A stretch of 64,000 nucleotides of DNA, from positions 1,302,001 through 1,366,000 of the forward strand of contig SMMW01000087.1 in assembly GCA_004794655.1 (NCBI GenBank). The letters run 5' to 3'. Each line of letters opens with the position of its first letter. Within the stretch, counting starts at the first letter, position 1. The DNA comes from Marisa cornuarietis (lineage: Eukaryota > Mollusca > Gastropoda > Architaenioglossa > Ampullariidae). The position numbers and the translations under genes are program-made. Under the pieces are notes generated by a model that saw nothing but the letters and a program-made list of their open reading frames with translations, had not been told where the DNA came from and did not search any database. Of the stretch, positions 31,857-45,400 are shown one piece after another.

Positions 31857-34800
31857 ATGGCGCAAACGGTCAACGCAGACTTGCAGAGGGAAAGACAAAA
31901 TGCAACCTTTGACGCAGATCAGCTAACATACTTCCTAGATGGCGGCATTGAAAAGACTAGAAGAAAACGATACCTTCGTGAGTATTGTATCTGTTTTACT
32001 TCACAGTATACGCGTTGAGGAAATAAACATGATAAAAATAGTAGAAATAGCGATCCCATGTCATGGTTACCTTCATGGGTTCTTACTATGCAGTGGGTTT
32101 GTGTGTGTGGTGTTATTGTTTTTTCTTTTAACGGATACCTTTGTACCAGTGCACTCTAGCAAGGTTGGCTGGTTTGTAAAGTGCGATGACTGTCATATCA
32201 TGTACATACTTGTCAATATATAAGCTCTGATTTGGGGACTGCGAAGATTTGACCGCGTTTACGCTGTCCAAAGTCCGTAAGATCGTACTTAATTAATTGA
32301 TCCTCTTCTTAAGTTCGGGGTTGGGGAAATCAAAGGAAAACAAGTAATTTATAACGAACATTGAGCACTTAAAGCTTATAAATTGTACAGCTTCGAAAGG
32401 ATAATAGCAAAAAAACGATAGCACTTGCTTGCGTGCTTCCATGACGAATTGCACTTTGACCTATACTAAATAAAAAAAAAAGCCCTTCCCCAAAAGTCGT
32501 ATGAGCCATGTGATTGTTTAACCATGATGTGAATTTCCGCGAAAAAAAAAGCATCTTGAGCAAATGACTGAGCCTGCCGATAAAGAGGGTAGTTTTAACA
32601 GGATGAAAAAAAGAAGAAGAAGAAAAAAAAGAGGTGGAAAAAGTACGATTTCCGGTCCATGTCACTGTAAGTTTCAGTGCACTTTTCAAGTGCATATGTA
32701 CCTTGGCTGTGGCGATGATCGAATCAAAGATATATGATTACGTATCTTTGATCGAATCGAGTCGTCTCAAAGGTCATGATAAACAGCCATGCAGTTATTA
32801 TAAAGCTTCCATCACCACTCATAAGTCCAACCGTTTTTGTTTTTTTGTTTGTTTTTTTGTACGCAAAGTAACTTTTAAACCTCTGCATGTTTACAGCCCA
32901 TATATATATATATTTTCATCTTTGTACGATTGCTCATTTATATAAATCTTTAATAAGAACTTAGATTTTAATAAGGAAAAGCATGTGTGAATTAGCAATG
33001 TAGAATAATTTGCATCATAATTGTTTTGTATTAATTAATTGTTATACAAGAATTAAGATGATCAGTCTTACTGTTATATTATATATGCTCTCGTGATTAA
33101 AATTTTTAACTGTTTATTTGTCATAGTATGTTCATTTGACTCCTGAATGCATAGCTATTAAGGAAAAGGATCTTTAATTATTGTTATATATATATATTTT
33201 TGTTTTTATTTTACTCTTAATAAGAATTAAATGGTGTTAAAACAACCAAGCACATATGAAAGGACTGGATTAATTATGTCTTTTTCAGCGTTTCGTATGT
33301 GGAAGGAAATTCACTTTTTGTCTACACTAATTTTGTTCATCTTTCAGAAAATCTTGCCATACAAGGTATTGGAAAGCTGCAGCATAAAAAGTTTGCAACA
33401 CTGTCAAGGGAAGAACAATATGAGTTGCTTCTGCAGAAGTTTGCTTACGTTTCAGAACTGGAAAAACAGTTGGGGCTTTCAGATCCTACAGATCTACATC
33501 ATTTAAACGAGTGAGTTGCTGCAGATATATTTTGTTGGTAGAACACTATAGCACCCGTGGGACCCTGGGGTATGCTTTTTTAGTGAGCATTTTAAGAATA
33601 GGGTCCCTGCTGTCCAGCCAGGCATGTCATAAGAGGCGACTAAGGTGGACACCTCACCTAGAGGTAAATTAGGTTGTGGTAGTGCTAACAACCCCACCAT
33701 ATAAAAAAATGCATGTTACAGAAACCAAAACCAGAGTACTCATTACGGATGGCGAAGGTAATAAAACACACCAGGTAACTGGACTTATGACGGACGACAG
33801 TCAAACCCGAGAGGGAGCTGGCGCCCCAATGGTGGATTTACTTAAGCCAAAGCAGAAGTTGAGGGTGGGGTGCTGGAACGTCCAGACCTTGTATCAGACT
33901 GGCAGGTTGCCCCAACTAGTCAAGGAATTTGACAAGTACAACTTGGACATCCTGGGAGTCAGCGAGGTCAGATGGACCGGCACGGGAAAGAGGAGACTAG
34001 CATCAGGACATACTATCTTGTTCTCAGGAAGATCAGACGACCAACACTCTGAAGGAGTAGCACTACTCCTCAATAAGAAAACTGAAAAGACACTGGTGGA
34101 ATGAAAGCCTTATAGACCCAGGCTTCTGAGAGCAAGATTCCATTCAAAGTACACCAAGCTGACAGTGCTAGTTTGCTATGCACCAACAGAAGACTCCAAG
34201 GCAGAAGACAAGGATGCTTTTTACGATCAGCTCCAGGCAGCCACGGAGAGCGTCCGAGCCCATGATATGTTGCTCATCACCGGCGATCTCAATGCCAAGG
34301 TGGGAAGTGACAACACCTGCAGGGAGCATATCATGGGCAAGCATGGAATTGGAACCATCAATGACAACGGAGAGAGACTGGCAGACTTTTGTGAAGAAAA
34401 CAATCTACTGATTGGAGACACACTCTTCCAACACAAAGACATCCACAAGGCAACCAGATAGACTATGTCATCATCAACCGAAGATGGAGGAGCTCACTTC
34501 AAGATGTCAGAGCCTACAGAGGAGCAGACGTTGCCAGTGACCACACTCTTGTGATAGCCGCAGTTTCTCTGAAGCTACGTCGATCGCGAGGCACGTCAGC
34601 AGAGAGTGGACTCCAGCAGACTGAAAGACCCAGCCACCAAACGGGCCTTTGTAGTGGAAGTTAAGAACAGGTTTCAGGCACTAGGGGACCAACAGGAGAT
34701 GACCTTAGAGGACTTCAATCGAGTCTTACAGGAAACAGGAGAGAAAATACTGGGCTTCCAACGGAAACAGAAAGAACAGTCAATCAGAGAAGAGACATGG

Positions 34801-37800
34801 AAAAGGATAGATGAGAGAAAGTCAATCAAGCGGAAAATCAACAACACCAGATCTGAACGTCTGAAGGAACAACACAGACAAAGATATACAGAAATAAACA
34901 AAGAGGTAAAGAGGATGATCAAAACCGACAAAAGGGACTACATAGAGAAACTGGCAGATGATGCAGAAGAAGCAGCAGGAAAAAATGACCTGAAGAGACT
35001 GTATAAAATCAATAAACAGCTAAACAACAGGTTCAAAAACAGTGAGGTACCAGTGAAAGACATGAACGGAAATGTCCAGGGAGAGGCAGAAAAACTACAG
35101 CGCTGGAGGGAACATTTTGAGTCGGTTCTGAACAGACCAGACCCCCCTCATCTCGCAGACATCCAACCAGCAGATATATACCTTGACATCTGCACAGACC
35201 CGCCAAGCCTGGAAGAAGTGACAGTAGCATTCAAGGCAATGAAAAGCGGCAAAGCACCAGGGGCAGATGGAATAACAGCAGAGATGTTGAAAGCAGATGT
35301 GAATGAGACAGCTCCCATGTTGACTGAAATCTTCAGGCAAGTTTGGGAATCAGGACAGATCCCTGATGCATGGAAGACAGGGCTCATCTTCAAGTTACCC
35401 AAGAAAGGAGATCTTGGAGACTGCAATAACTGGAGGGGTATAGCACTTCTTTCCATCAGCAGCAAGGTCTTCGGCAAGATTGTTTTGTCAAGACTAACAG
35501 CAACCGTTGAGAAAGACCTCCTGCCTCAGCAAGCAGGATTTCGCCCTGGGCAATCCTGCTCTGAACTCATTTTCACTCTGCGTCGGATTCTGGAGCAGAG
35601 CAATGAGTGGAAGGCACTGCTGTGCATCAACTTCATCGACCTGAAGGCTTTTGACAGCATCCACAGCAAGTCCTTATGGAAGATCCTGAGGCATTATGGA
35701 GTCCCTGCGAAACTTGTCCAGGTCGTTGGAATGCTGTACAGCAATTTCAAATGTCAGGTGGTCTGTGACACGGAGCTCACAGCCCCCTTCAATGTCAGCA
35801 CTGGGGTGAAGCAGGGCTGCATTCTGTTGCCGTTCCTTTTCATCCTGGCCATGGACTGGATCATGAAGAATTCCACCGACAGAGAGAGGAGAGGGATCAA
35901 ATGGACCATGACTATGACAGTAACAACAATGCTGGAAGACTTAGACTTTGCTGATGACATTGCCCTGTTGTCACACCGCCACCAAGATATGCAGGAGAAA
36001 ACAAATGCCTTCTCAGAAACAGCTGGAAACCTTGGCTTGAAGGTCAGAGCAAAGAAAACAAAAAGTATGAGAGTGAACGCCAGAGTCCAAGAAAACATCA
36101 AACTAAATGGAGAAGAGATTGAGGAAGTTGACAGTTTTACCTTTCTTGGGTCCAAGATGTCCAACACCAGGGATGCGGAGGTGGAGATTCGAGCCCGACT
36201 GGCGAAAGCCAGCCAAGCCTTCGCCTCACTCAGGAACACATGGAAGGCAAAAAACATCAGCCAGAAGACCAAGCTGAGAATCTTCAAGTCAAATGTGATC
36301 AGCACCCTCCTTTATGGATCAGAATCATGGCAGATGACCAAAAACATCGGTAACAGGCTTGACGTCTTCCAAAACAGATGCCTCAGGCACATACTTAACA
36401 TCTTTTGGCCAAACACCATCACCAATGAAGAGCTCCACCGAAGAACTGAAACCGAGTTCATCACCTTGCAGGTTCAACGAAGGCGTTGGCGATGGATTGG
36501 ACATGTGCTTCACCAGAAGACAGCAGACCTCTCCAGAATCGCCCTACAATGGACTCCAGACGGCCAAAGAAAACGAGGCTGCCCAAAGGAAACCTGGAGA
36601 ACAGTGGAAAGGGAGATGAAAGGAAAGGGCTGGACATGGGGTCACCTGGAGCGGGTTTTAGCCGATCGACATCAGTGGCGGGCTCTGGTTGAGGCCTTAT
36701 GTGCAAATAGCACAAAGAGGATTGATTGATTGATTAGAACACTATAGAAGTCAAGCATTACCTAGCTGATGATGTTTGTAGCATTTAGTTACATTGATGG
36801 GACACTTAACAACCATAAACATTGCACAAAGTGAAAAATTTGTCTTTATTTCTTCTTAATACACTTCTAGTGAGAAGTTTCTGTGTTGGCCAGTATATTT
36901 TGAATTCTGAATATAGTCTGCCTTGTTTGAATCAAACACACATACATGATCAATCAACCAGCGCTTGGAATTTAATATAGCCATCCATTTATACTTTAAT
37001 AGAATATGACCTATGGCTTCAAGAAATGTCCACAAGAGGGTACCACCACAGACAGCACATTTATAAAACAACCCATTTGCCTATAATTTATGTCTTACAG
37101 CTTATTATAATTTTCTAGATGAAATTTTACACTGTTAAACAGATTATTTATTTGAAAATGGGGAAGTTAGTACATGTGAGATGATTAATAAAACCATAAT
37201 ATTGGCCTCTTAATATACAGAAGAATGCATGTGGTATGTGTTGCTTTCAATAAATAACATCAGACCATGAGTGGTTTATGAATATTGGAAGTATCTTTCA
37301 GTAGAACCAGAAATCTTTGCTTCACCTGATTAATTAGAATTTCATCCTCATATCATTCCACATTTGAGATAAGGATATTCCACACGTCAAAAAATCTTTT
37401 CTTCTATTTTTACTTTAATATTGCAGTCAGCCTTATCTTTTAAAATTAAGGGGAGTTGAAACATAAAGCCTGGGGTATTCACAAAAAGGTATATTAACAT
37501 TTTCCAATACTTTTTTAGCCATGTTGTTCGTGGTATAACACGATTAAATTACATAACAATAATTTATAGTGTTAGTAATGGTTTGTGTAAAATGTACAGA
37601 CATAAACAAAATCTAACTATAACTGTGAAATTTGCTGGCTGACACACACACATGTAAAAGCAAATGTATGTATATGCATTTGTTTGTAAGGAAATATTAT
37701 CACTATACTAGACTTATTTTTAAGGATTTCATTGTGGAACTTTTTTCCTTGCTAAGCTTTTTAGCCAGAAATCATTGTTTTACTGCATACTGTCCTTTTA

Positions 37801-40800
37801 GGGCTGTCATGGTACATGAGCCATCAGGCTTTTCCCTTCATTCTCCAGCATTTGTTAGCACTGTGGAGAAGTTGGCTTCTGATGCTCAAAAGGAAAAATG
37901 GCTACCTTTGATGAAAAGTTTTCGGATGGTTGGTACCTATGCTCAAACAGAGATTGGGCACGGTAAGTTAAGAGTGTGTGGTGTGTGGGATGTATGTGCT
38001 CACATGCATATGTACACATTAGTACAGTTTTTAAACAACATGCATTGGATGACTACATGTATTGGCCAAGCAATATTTTTCCATATTTTGACACATGTAA
38101 TATAACCGTGTCACTGAGATTGTAAGTAAATTCAATTCTCAGGTTCATTTCTGCGAGGTCTGGAAACCACAGCAACCTATGACTCAAAGACAGAGGAGTT
38201 TGTTATCCACTCACCAGCTGTGTCCTCTGTCAAGTACTGGCCAGGAGGATGTAAGTCGCCTAACTAAACTGTTCTGCTACTTTTTATCGAAAATAACATT
38301 TAGAATTATTGATTTACAGTTTGTGCAACCAGCTAAACTGTTCTGTTAATGTATATCCAACATAAAATTTAGGATTAAAAAATTTACCGTTCTTACTGTA
38401 AATTTTCATGGTGGAGATATGAGGAATGATTTAAGATTTAACTTTTAACCTGTATGTATCTCCCTTGAAGTCGTCAAGTAATGCCACTCTCTGCACCAAC
38501 TCTAATGGTTTTTTTTATTTAACTATTATTAAAATTTATGTGCATTAATATTATTAATCATATTAAAATGCTTTTTTCAATCACATACTCATTATTTACA
38601 TAAACATATTTTTTATACAGTACACTATAGTATAATGCTTACATTGCTACAAACTCATAATGATATTGTTTTAGTAAATTGTTTATACTTAAAAAGTTGG
38701 GGAAGACAGTGGTTGGTAAACTACCAATGGTCACAGAAATCATCAGAGATAATAATATTTTTTCATTTTGCATCCACAAGTAAGTAAAGGTGTAAGGATA
38801 AAGAGGAAAAGTACTATACATGTATTATTTGTAAGATTTAAAATTTCTGCTTAAAATTCCTAGTCAGGGTGCCATTATCATTCATTTTCATTCTTCAGTA
38901 CAGCAGACTGTCTATATATAAGGTAGTTTACCCTCAAATGCTAAATGGGCCTGCTTTTTCTGTTGAGATGCAAGATTTCATGCCACATACCTAGATTTTT
39001 GTGTCTTTCACTACAATTTTGTTTTTGGTTTTTTTACCGACTCCTTAATAACTGTTTACAAATCACCCAAAGGTGCTTTGTCTGTGTTTATGTAATTGAA
39101 GTGTGAAGCAATCTTTATTTTATGATTGTGAAGGCTGGAATAACACATATGCTTAATAACCAATCACATGCCTTGTATATGACTCCTAATCTGTGGCAAT
39201 ATATATGGCTTGTGTCAGTGGGAAAAACTTGCAACAGCTGTGTAGTCATGGCCCAGCTCATTTCCAAAGGACAGAACCTTGGCAACCACTTTTTCCTGGT
39301 GCAAATCCGTGACTTCAACACTCATGAACCTTTGCCTGGTACTTTACATCATACATGCATTCAATACATACACATCATCATTTATACAGTGCAGCGCAGC
39401 ATAGTTCTTCATGCATTGTCACACTACTTTGCAGCTAATATCTGGGCATTGCTATACCATATCATGCAAAACAATTTCCGTATCTCAGTATTTCAGTGAC
39501 ATTTCTGCTACATCAGTTAAGAATTCATAAACTCTGTTTTTGTCATCAAAACACAAAGAGAAGCTGCAGATATAGTCTTGATCTGATTTGTTTGCATAAT
39601 ATCTAATTTCAGTCTTAACTTTCAACAAATGTTTATTGCAGATACATGAAATATGTCAGATTTGCTGACTAGTTGCATGGCCTCTTGTTTATGCTGTAGG
39701 AATTACTGTGGGTGATATTGGAAACAAGTTTGGATTTGACAGTAATGACAATGGCTTTCTGAGGTTTGATCATTTTCGCATCCCTCGAAACAACATGCTA
39801 ATGCGCTACTCTCAGGTGAGCCAGATATGGAGGCGTTAATCAAGGTTGAGAGGAGATTGTGTGTGTGTGTGTGTCCACTATTACATATAGATTCCGTAAA
39901 TTGAAAACATGACTACATAGTTTTCTGCTAGAACTGTCTGTATCAGGCACCAAAGTGGTTCATATTTCTACACTAAATCTTACTATACACTCAATAGAAA
40001 AGCAGCTTAATTCTGAAAATAACTCTAAGCGTATATGAATATACTAGAAGATCTATATTGTTCTCTGTTACATGCCTAAAATTTAAATAATTCACCCATC
40101 TTGATCTTCATATTTACAAAAATTTGAAAAAAAAGTCATATTTATTAACAAAAAATCAGTCTAATTAACAGTCTGAGAAAATACCACGAATGTCCCACTG
40201 ACACCATCTTGCATGAATGAAAGAGGATAAACTATGATTTAATTGTCTGGATTATTGTTCAGATTCTACCAGACGGCACATACATTTCACCAGCAAACGA
40301 TCGTCTCCTCTATGCTGGAATGACATCATTACGCGCTATGATTGTTGGTAGTAATGGACGCTCTTTATGTATGGCTGTCACAATTGCTGTGCGATACAGT
40401 GCTGTACGAAGGCAGTCAGAAATTGAGCCTGGGTATGCTTCACTGATTTATCGCTGTGTCATTTATTAGTATTATGGTTATGTCAAACAAAGGAAGAAAA
40501 GACCATCAGTTTTGTAAAATATTTTGTCAAGCTAGCTTTTTTTCTAAAATATTAAAGAAAATAGTTTTCAAAACTGTTCTGGAAATTGTTTTTTCATTTG
40601 CAGTGGTAACTGGACCTGTTTAGGAAATCTTGCTGTTTTGTGGTATGATAGTGATTTAGTGAGTGTTATTAATTTGATATAGTATTGTCTGTAGAAATTT
40701 GACTTCAAATCAGTGATATTCCTGTGCATTCAGTTCCTGCTATTGAAAAGAATTCTGTTTGTATGGAAACAACAGATTTCATTTGTTTATTTCAATATTT

Positions 40801-43800
40801 GAACTTACTAATTGATTTGCTGATGGCTCTGCAAAATTCCAGTTTTGTATAGATATAACTCTTTCTTAAATTTTCAAACAGGCTTGTGGTTTTGTTGACC
40901 ATCTTATTGAGAGCAACAATAGAGCAAAACGCAAATTGAAATAGTTTGTCAAAGAGGCTTGTAACAGATACAGTGGTGTATGTCAAATAACAAATTGGAA
41001 GAGTAAGGCATTTTCACAAAACAATTTAAAAAAAAAAGTGTTTGCCAAATGCTTAGTATCATAGCCTTTAGATTTATCCTGATCATTTTTTTTTATTTAC
41101 TTGAATGTTGGAGAGGGTTGACAAGATGAATTTACAAGGTGAATAGACAGGAAGCTGGTTTGATAACAAGAACAGAATGAAAAAAATTATATTTCTTGAT
41201 GTTGATAAAAGGTCTAAAACACCATAGTAGATCTGTTAATATGCTTTTTATATAAATGTATAGTGTTAGTGCAAAGTTAAAAGGTTCTTTCTTTGAGGTC
41301 TAAGAAGCGGCAGAACACAAATTGTCAGTATCCTTAACCTGTTTTTGCTTTTTTATTTCTAGCTCTGGAGAAGTGCAAGTGTTGGACTTTCAGACACAGC
41401 AGTTTTGTTTGTTTCCACAAATTGCATGTGCCTATGCCATTAAGTTAGCAAGCAAAGCCATTATGATGTACTATCAGAATGTGACTCTCCATATCAACAA
41501 AGGAAATTTAGAAGAGTTGCCCATTGTAAGTATAGCCCAGACAGATGAAAAGAATATTTCTCAAAGTTTCTATAACATATATAGAAAACAATGCCATAGA
41601 CATGTGCAAAACCAAAGATATTAAAAACTGTTAAAACTTTTGACGATTAATGATGAAAGGGATGAGAATGGTGATTTGTGGTGATGGTAGTTAGGTATAT
41701 TACCTGATCTTTCCGAGTCTCAGAAAGACATACAAGCTGCTAACACATGCAATGAGTACAAACTTGTCATTTTTCCATACTGCATTAAAGTTCTTAGTTC
41801 TTGATGTTTGATTCTTTTTTCTTCCCAGCTCCATGCACTATCTGCAGCCCTAAAGGCATATTCTGGATGGATATGCACAGAAGGAGCCAAGGCATGTCAA
41901 TTTGCGTGTGGTGGTCATGGTTATAGTGAGGCAAGTGGTCTGCCAAAAATCTTCAAATCTGTGGAACCATCTTGTACTTATGAAGGGGAGAACACTGTCC
42001 TTATGCTTCAGACAGCAAGGTGATTGTGCATTAGAGAATTATGATAGTGGTAGTGGTAGGTACGTATATACTGCCTAATCCTGCTGAGTTTAGAAGCACA
42101 CTCAAACTATTAACACACACATCGAGTATTAGAAGTATACCGCGGAGGCCTCCTCAGGTTTAACCTGCTATTTTAGCCAGTTGCCATTAAAAAAATATAC
42201 GCAAACAAAATAGAAATACTTTCACTTATGATGAAAATTATAATTATCCATGACACTGTTGGATTCACTTTATGTGTTGTTACTAAAAGCAATTATAAGT
42301 TTTCCCCTACTAGAAATCAGTTAAATTCATACCAAACCGCATAATCTCATGTTTGTAAACCATGTTCGGATTTTTATAAAATTTTGAAAACCACTTGACT
42401 GTTTGGGAGGCTTTTTATTTATTTTTTTGCATGTTATCAGGTTCCTTATAAAAAGCTGTAGCAGAATTGCTAAGGGTCAGTCACTCCCAGGTGTGTTAGC
42501 ATTTCTGCAAATGTCTTCTGGACGTATTAGTTCAGTAGACAGCTGGAGCACAGCTGACCTTATTGTAGCCTACAAACACCGTGCAAGAAGGTGGGTAATT
42601 CTTTTAGCAACTGAAAGAATGCCACACCCTTTTTTATATGGTTCATATAGTCTTGCCAACACACTATTGAATATGAAGGCAATACTACCACTTCAGTGCA
42701 AAGCCATGATGCTCGATATCTATTCATGAGCAGTGACATAATTAAGTTTTTTTTAATTTCTTGTTTCAAAGGAAGTCTAATCCTTACAATTCAAGGATAC
42801 TTTATAGGAAGAGTGAGGAAAAAGGCTTAGAAATAGTAGCCCCTGAAGCACAAGATACACAGAATGTTACCTTGAAATGTGCTTTTGAAGAGATGAGTAA
42901 ATCTACAATTTTTTCTGTAATTTAATGACAATACACCAACTTTCTGTGGCAGACTTGTGCATGATGTAGCACAAAAATTGCAAACATTAATCCAGCAGGG
43001 AAGACAATTTGGAGATGCATGGAATGCTAACTCTGTGGAACTGGTCAATGCAGCAGTGGTAAGGCAAGGATATTACCTGTTGTATAGAATATAAACCAAC
43101 TGAGTTAAACACAGAAAGTTTAACTATTTTTAAAAAGAATTTTCTTTTAGAAAGATTCTGGAAAATAAAATCATCAAGATGAATATAAACTTAAAAGCAA
43201 AGATATATTTGTGGGCAGAGGTATATATACACATGTAACTCCATCGATAAACTTTTACTGATGTTTCTAAATAATGGAATCATTTGTATTATTTGTTACT
43301 TTTGTGGTTATTTAATTTCGTTTAGAAATTTTTAGAATAATTCATTAGTGCTTAAGTAGTGCTTTGTTCATTTTCAAGGCCTTTACACAGCTCTACATTG
43401 TGGAAACATTTGCTGATGTCATCGAACCTTTGAATGGGAGACTTAAGCATGTCATGGAAACTCTGTGGCAGTTTTATGCCCTTTATGGAATAAGCAGTTG
43501 TCTTGGAGATTTTCTGCAGGTTAGCCATACTAATTGCATCATTTATATTATTTTACCTTTTTGTGTTATTTAGCATTGACATTACTGATGAGTACAATAG
43601 CAAAATTGTTTTTATTAATCTATATTATTAAAAAATATCATATTGTTGGCATTGAGTTTTAAATAGTTGTAATCCAAAGACTTAAGTTGGACCCATATTT
43701 GTGGGGAAAAAACAGGATGGATTCTTCAGTAGTCATCAGGCATCACTCCTGCAGTCTCGGTTGTTAACACTGCTGGCAGAGTTACGTCCAAATGCTGTGG

Positions 43801-44399
43801 CCCTGGTAGATGCCTTTGACTATCCAGATGCTGTACTAGACAGTGCACTGGGACGCTGGGACGGAAACGTGTATGAGGCTTTGTACGACTATGCCTTGCA
43901 AAGCAAGCTTAATGAGAAACAGGTGAAGAACACTGTGTTTTTTGCTCTTCCCCACTCTCCTCTCCCTCACACTAAATGTAACAGTCAGCTTATTTTTAAT
44001 AGGAGTTTGGTAACTAATGTTTTACATCAAGGTACATTTTGTTCTTTCTTGGTGGTGATGTAATTTTAAAAATAAATCTAGTCACAAAATCTGTCAAATA
44101 AATATAGTTATGTTTTCATTTTGCACGATGCAGGGTTAAGATGTGTGAAGTATCCTTTATCTCTAGTCTGAGACAACAAAAGTAACCTTGACTTTGACTC
44201 AGCTTTCATACTTGTCTCATGTAAAATCTGATCCAGCTGAATCTGTACCAATGTTGTTTAAACTTCTTATCAGGTACATTCTGTAATGCCTAATGTTTAC
44301 TTTGTGAAGGTTTTGGATGCATACCGCAAGTACCAGCGCCCTTTTATGGAGTCACAGTGGAAGCAAAACTCACAGCCAGTGGTTCAGTCTCACCTGTGA
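31857..44399 (+). CDS. ACOX1: Peroxisomal acyl-CoA oxidase, ACOX1-like, copy 2 (14 exons, 668 aa)
   Basis: Diverged paralogue of the minus-strand ACOX gene, head to head with it; same expected reaction. Exons: 31857-31977, 33348-33510, 37802-37962, 38143-38250, 39219-39338, 39700-39815, 40263-40432, 41363-41525, 41829-42019, 42441-42590, 42953-43058, 43379-43519, 43716-43922, 44310-44399. All introns are GT-AG with continuous phase (2007 nt with stop). Twelve exon lengths equal those of copy 1; only exon 1 (121 against 130) and exon 10 (150 against 153) differ. The [10 protein letters not shown] loop, [12 protein letters not shown] and CTYEGENT (catalytic Glu about 426) are present. The C-terminus SHL is a weaker but plausible PTS1. 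Exon 10 is the most diverged and exon 13 the most conserved. Intron 2 carries a 3.2-kb RTE LINE in the same orientation. Different acyl-chain preference from copy 1 is possible but not visible in sequence. Confidence 0.93.
33709..34604 (+). pseudogene. RTE endonuclease domain, disrupted
   Basis: AP-endonuclease-like domain: [58 protein letters not shown]. It stops at an in-frame TGA (34102-34104), where relatives usually have Trp. It continues in the same frame ([34 protein letters not shown]) to TAG at 34459. There about a dozen codons appear deleted, and the frame moves to [26 protein letters not shown]. Another shift near 34590 leads into the RT frame. No single product can be made. Confidence 0.82.
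34606..36729 (+). pseudogene. RTE reverse transcriptase, 707-codon open frame
   Basis: Reverse-transcriptase part of the RTE polyprotein, open from about 34606 (GTG, not a real start) to TGA 36727-36729, which overlaps the tail repeat. Motifs: [18 protein letters not shown] (RT1), [30 protein letters not shown] (motif A, one residue shorter than the usual FxDxxKAFD), [10 protein letters not shown] (motif B), [10 protein letters not shown] (motif C, intact). [13 protein letters not shown] and [11 protein letters not shown] lie in the C-terminal region. The long open frame suggests a fairly recent insertion. The missing motif-A codon and the upstream breaks argue against activity. Confidence 0.88.
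36748..37801 (+). other. Remaining part of ACOX copy 2 intron 2
   Basis: AT-rich intron sequence after the LINE insertion, up to the exon 3 acceptor (TGTCCTTTTAG). I saw no further repeat family or coding block. Confidence 0.5.
39858..39875. repeat. (GT)n microsatellite
   Basis: A pure GT run just after exon 6 of ACOX copy 2. Confidence 0.8.
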
Positions 44400-45400
44400 A
44401 ATGATTGCTTAATTTTTTTTTTTTTGGATACCTGTTGTTAAATATAGCCAAATTTTACAGAATGTAAATGTAAAGTGTTAATGCTATTTTTGTATACACG
44501 AATGTCGAGGGATTTCTGAGGTACATACGCAGTCAATAATCCTGAATGGACAATGCCTTTCTGAAAACCTCTGATTGTGTTACAGAGAACTGAAATCAAG
44601 AATGCAGAATTTGTTACTGAGTGCTATAGGCTGATATATAAGTTGTTGCTGGGATCCTTTGCTGTATTTCACATTCTTTCATTTCAGATTACTGGTTAGA
44701 ATGGTGTTAATTACTGCCTATAAGAAAAATTATATTATATTTTTGATGATAATAATGACAACTATGGCAGTGAGAGTGAAGAAAAAAATTTGACGTTATT
44801 TAACCTCACTAGGTTTCATAATCACATATTGTGATTTTTCTTCATTGTGAATTTAAAAAGTGTGTGAAACTCTTGAACACAAATGCTTTCCTTAGAAGAT
44901 TGTTAATGTGTACATATGGACAAAAGCAGCTTGCACACATAAATATATATGTAGTAGATGTGAATATGAAAATTACCACTTTTTTATCTCTTATTTGTGT
45001 ATAGAAATACCAAAGTGAAAATATGTTCAATTATGATAATTTAAATGCTTATTTTTAAGGATCATGACATTATGTCTTGAATTCAATAATTTTATTTTTT
45101 GAAAAGTACTTTTTACAACATTAACTGATTAGCAAATGATTTTAAGATCACTCCATAGGTTAGGTATTTGACACAACAGTGTTGACAACAGTCACTCTGT
45201 GTGCAAGTACATACCTGTGTAGCAGGAATTGTTTCTTGAGGCAGGGGAGACAAAGAGGTAAGGGACATTACTGGAGAGAGATTAGCGAAAAGACTTGTTT
45301 CTTGTCTTGCTGCAAGTGAGAGAGAAAAATCCTTGTACAATGGGCTGTTCTATGAAGATACTGCACTGCTGTCTCAAAAGGAGAATAAAATTTTAAAAAT
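44400..45400 (+). other. Probable 3' UTR of ACOX copy 2
   Basis: Non-coding, AT-rich sequence after the stop at 44397-44399. The first canonical AATAAA I see is at 45384-45389. That would give a UTR of about 1 kb, but the true cleavage site is not visible. Confidence 0.35.

Larger units (their letters stand above)
33539..36747 (+). mobile_element. RTE-type LINE with 13-bp target-site duplication, in ACOX copy 2 intron 2
   Basis: TAGAACACTATAG is repeated exactly at 33539-33551 and 36735-36747, giving a 3183-bp element between. It ends in (ATTG)n, as RTE elements do. It encodes an apurinic-type endonuclease then a reverse transcriptase, and lies in the same orientation as the host gene. It starts 28 bases after the exon 2 donor without touching it. 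The single RTE-type reading frame is broken in several places, so the copy is dead. Confidence 0.92.

Noticed and set aside
34227..36715. Long minus-strand open frames across the RTE LINE
   Set aside because: They are antisense shadows of the endonuclease and RT coding frames and carry no motif of their own.
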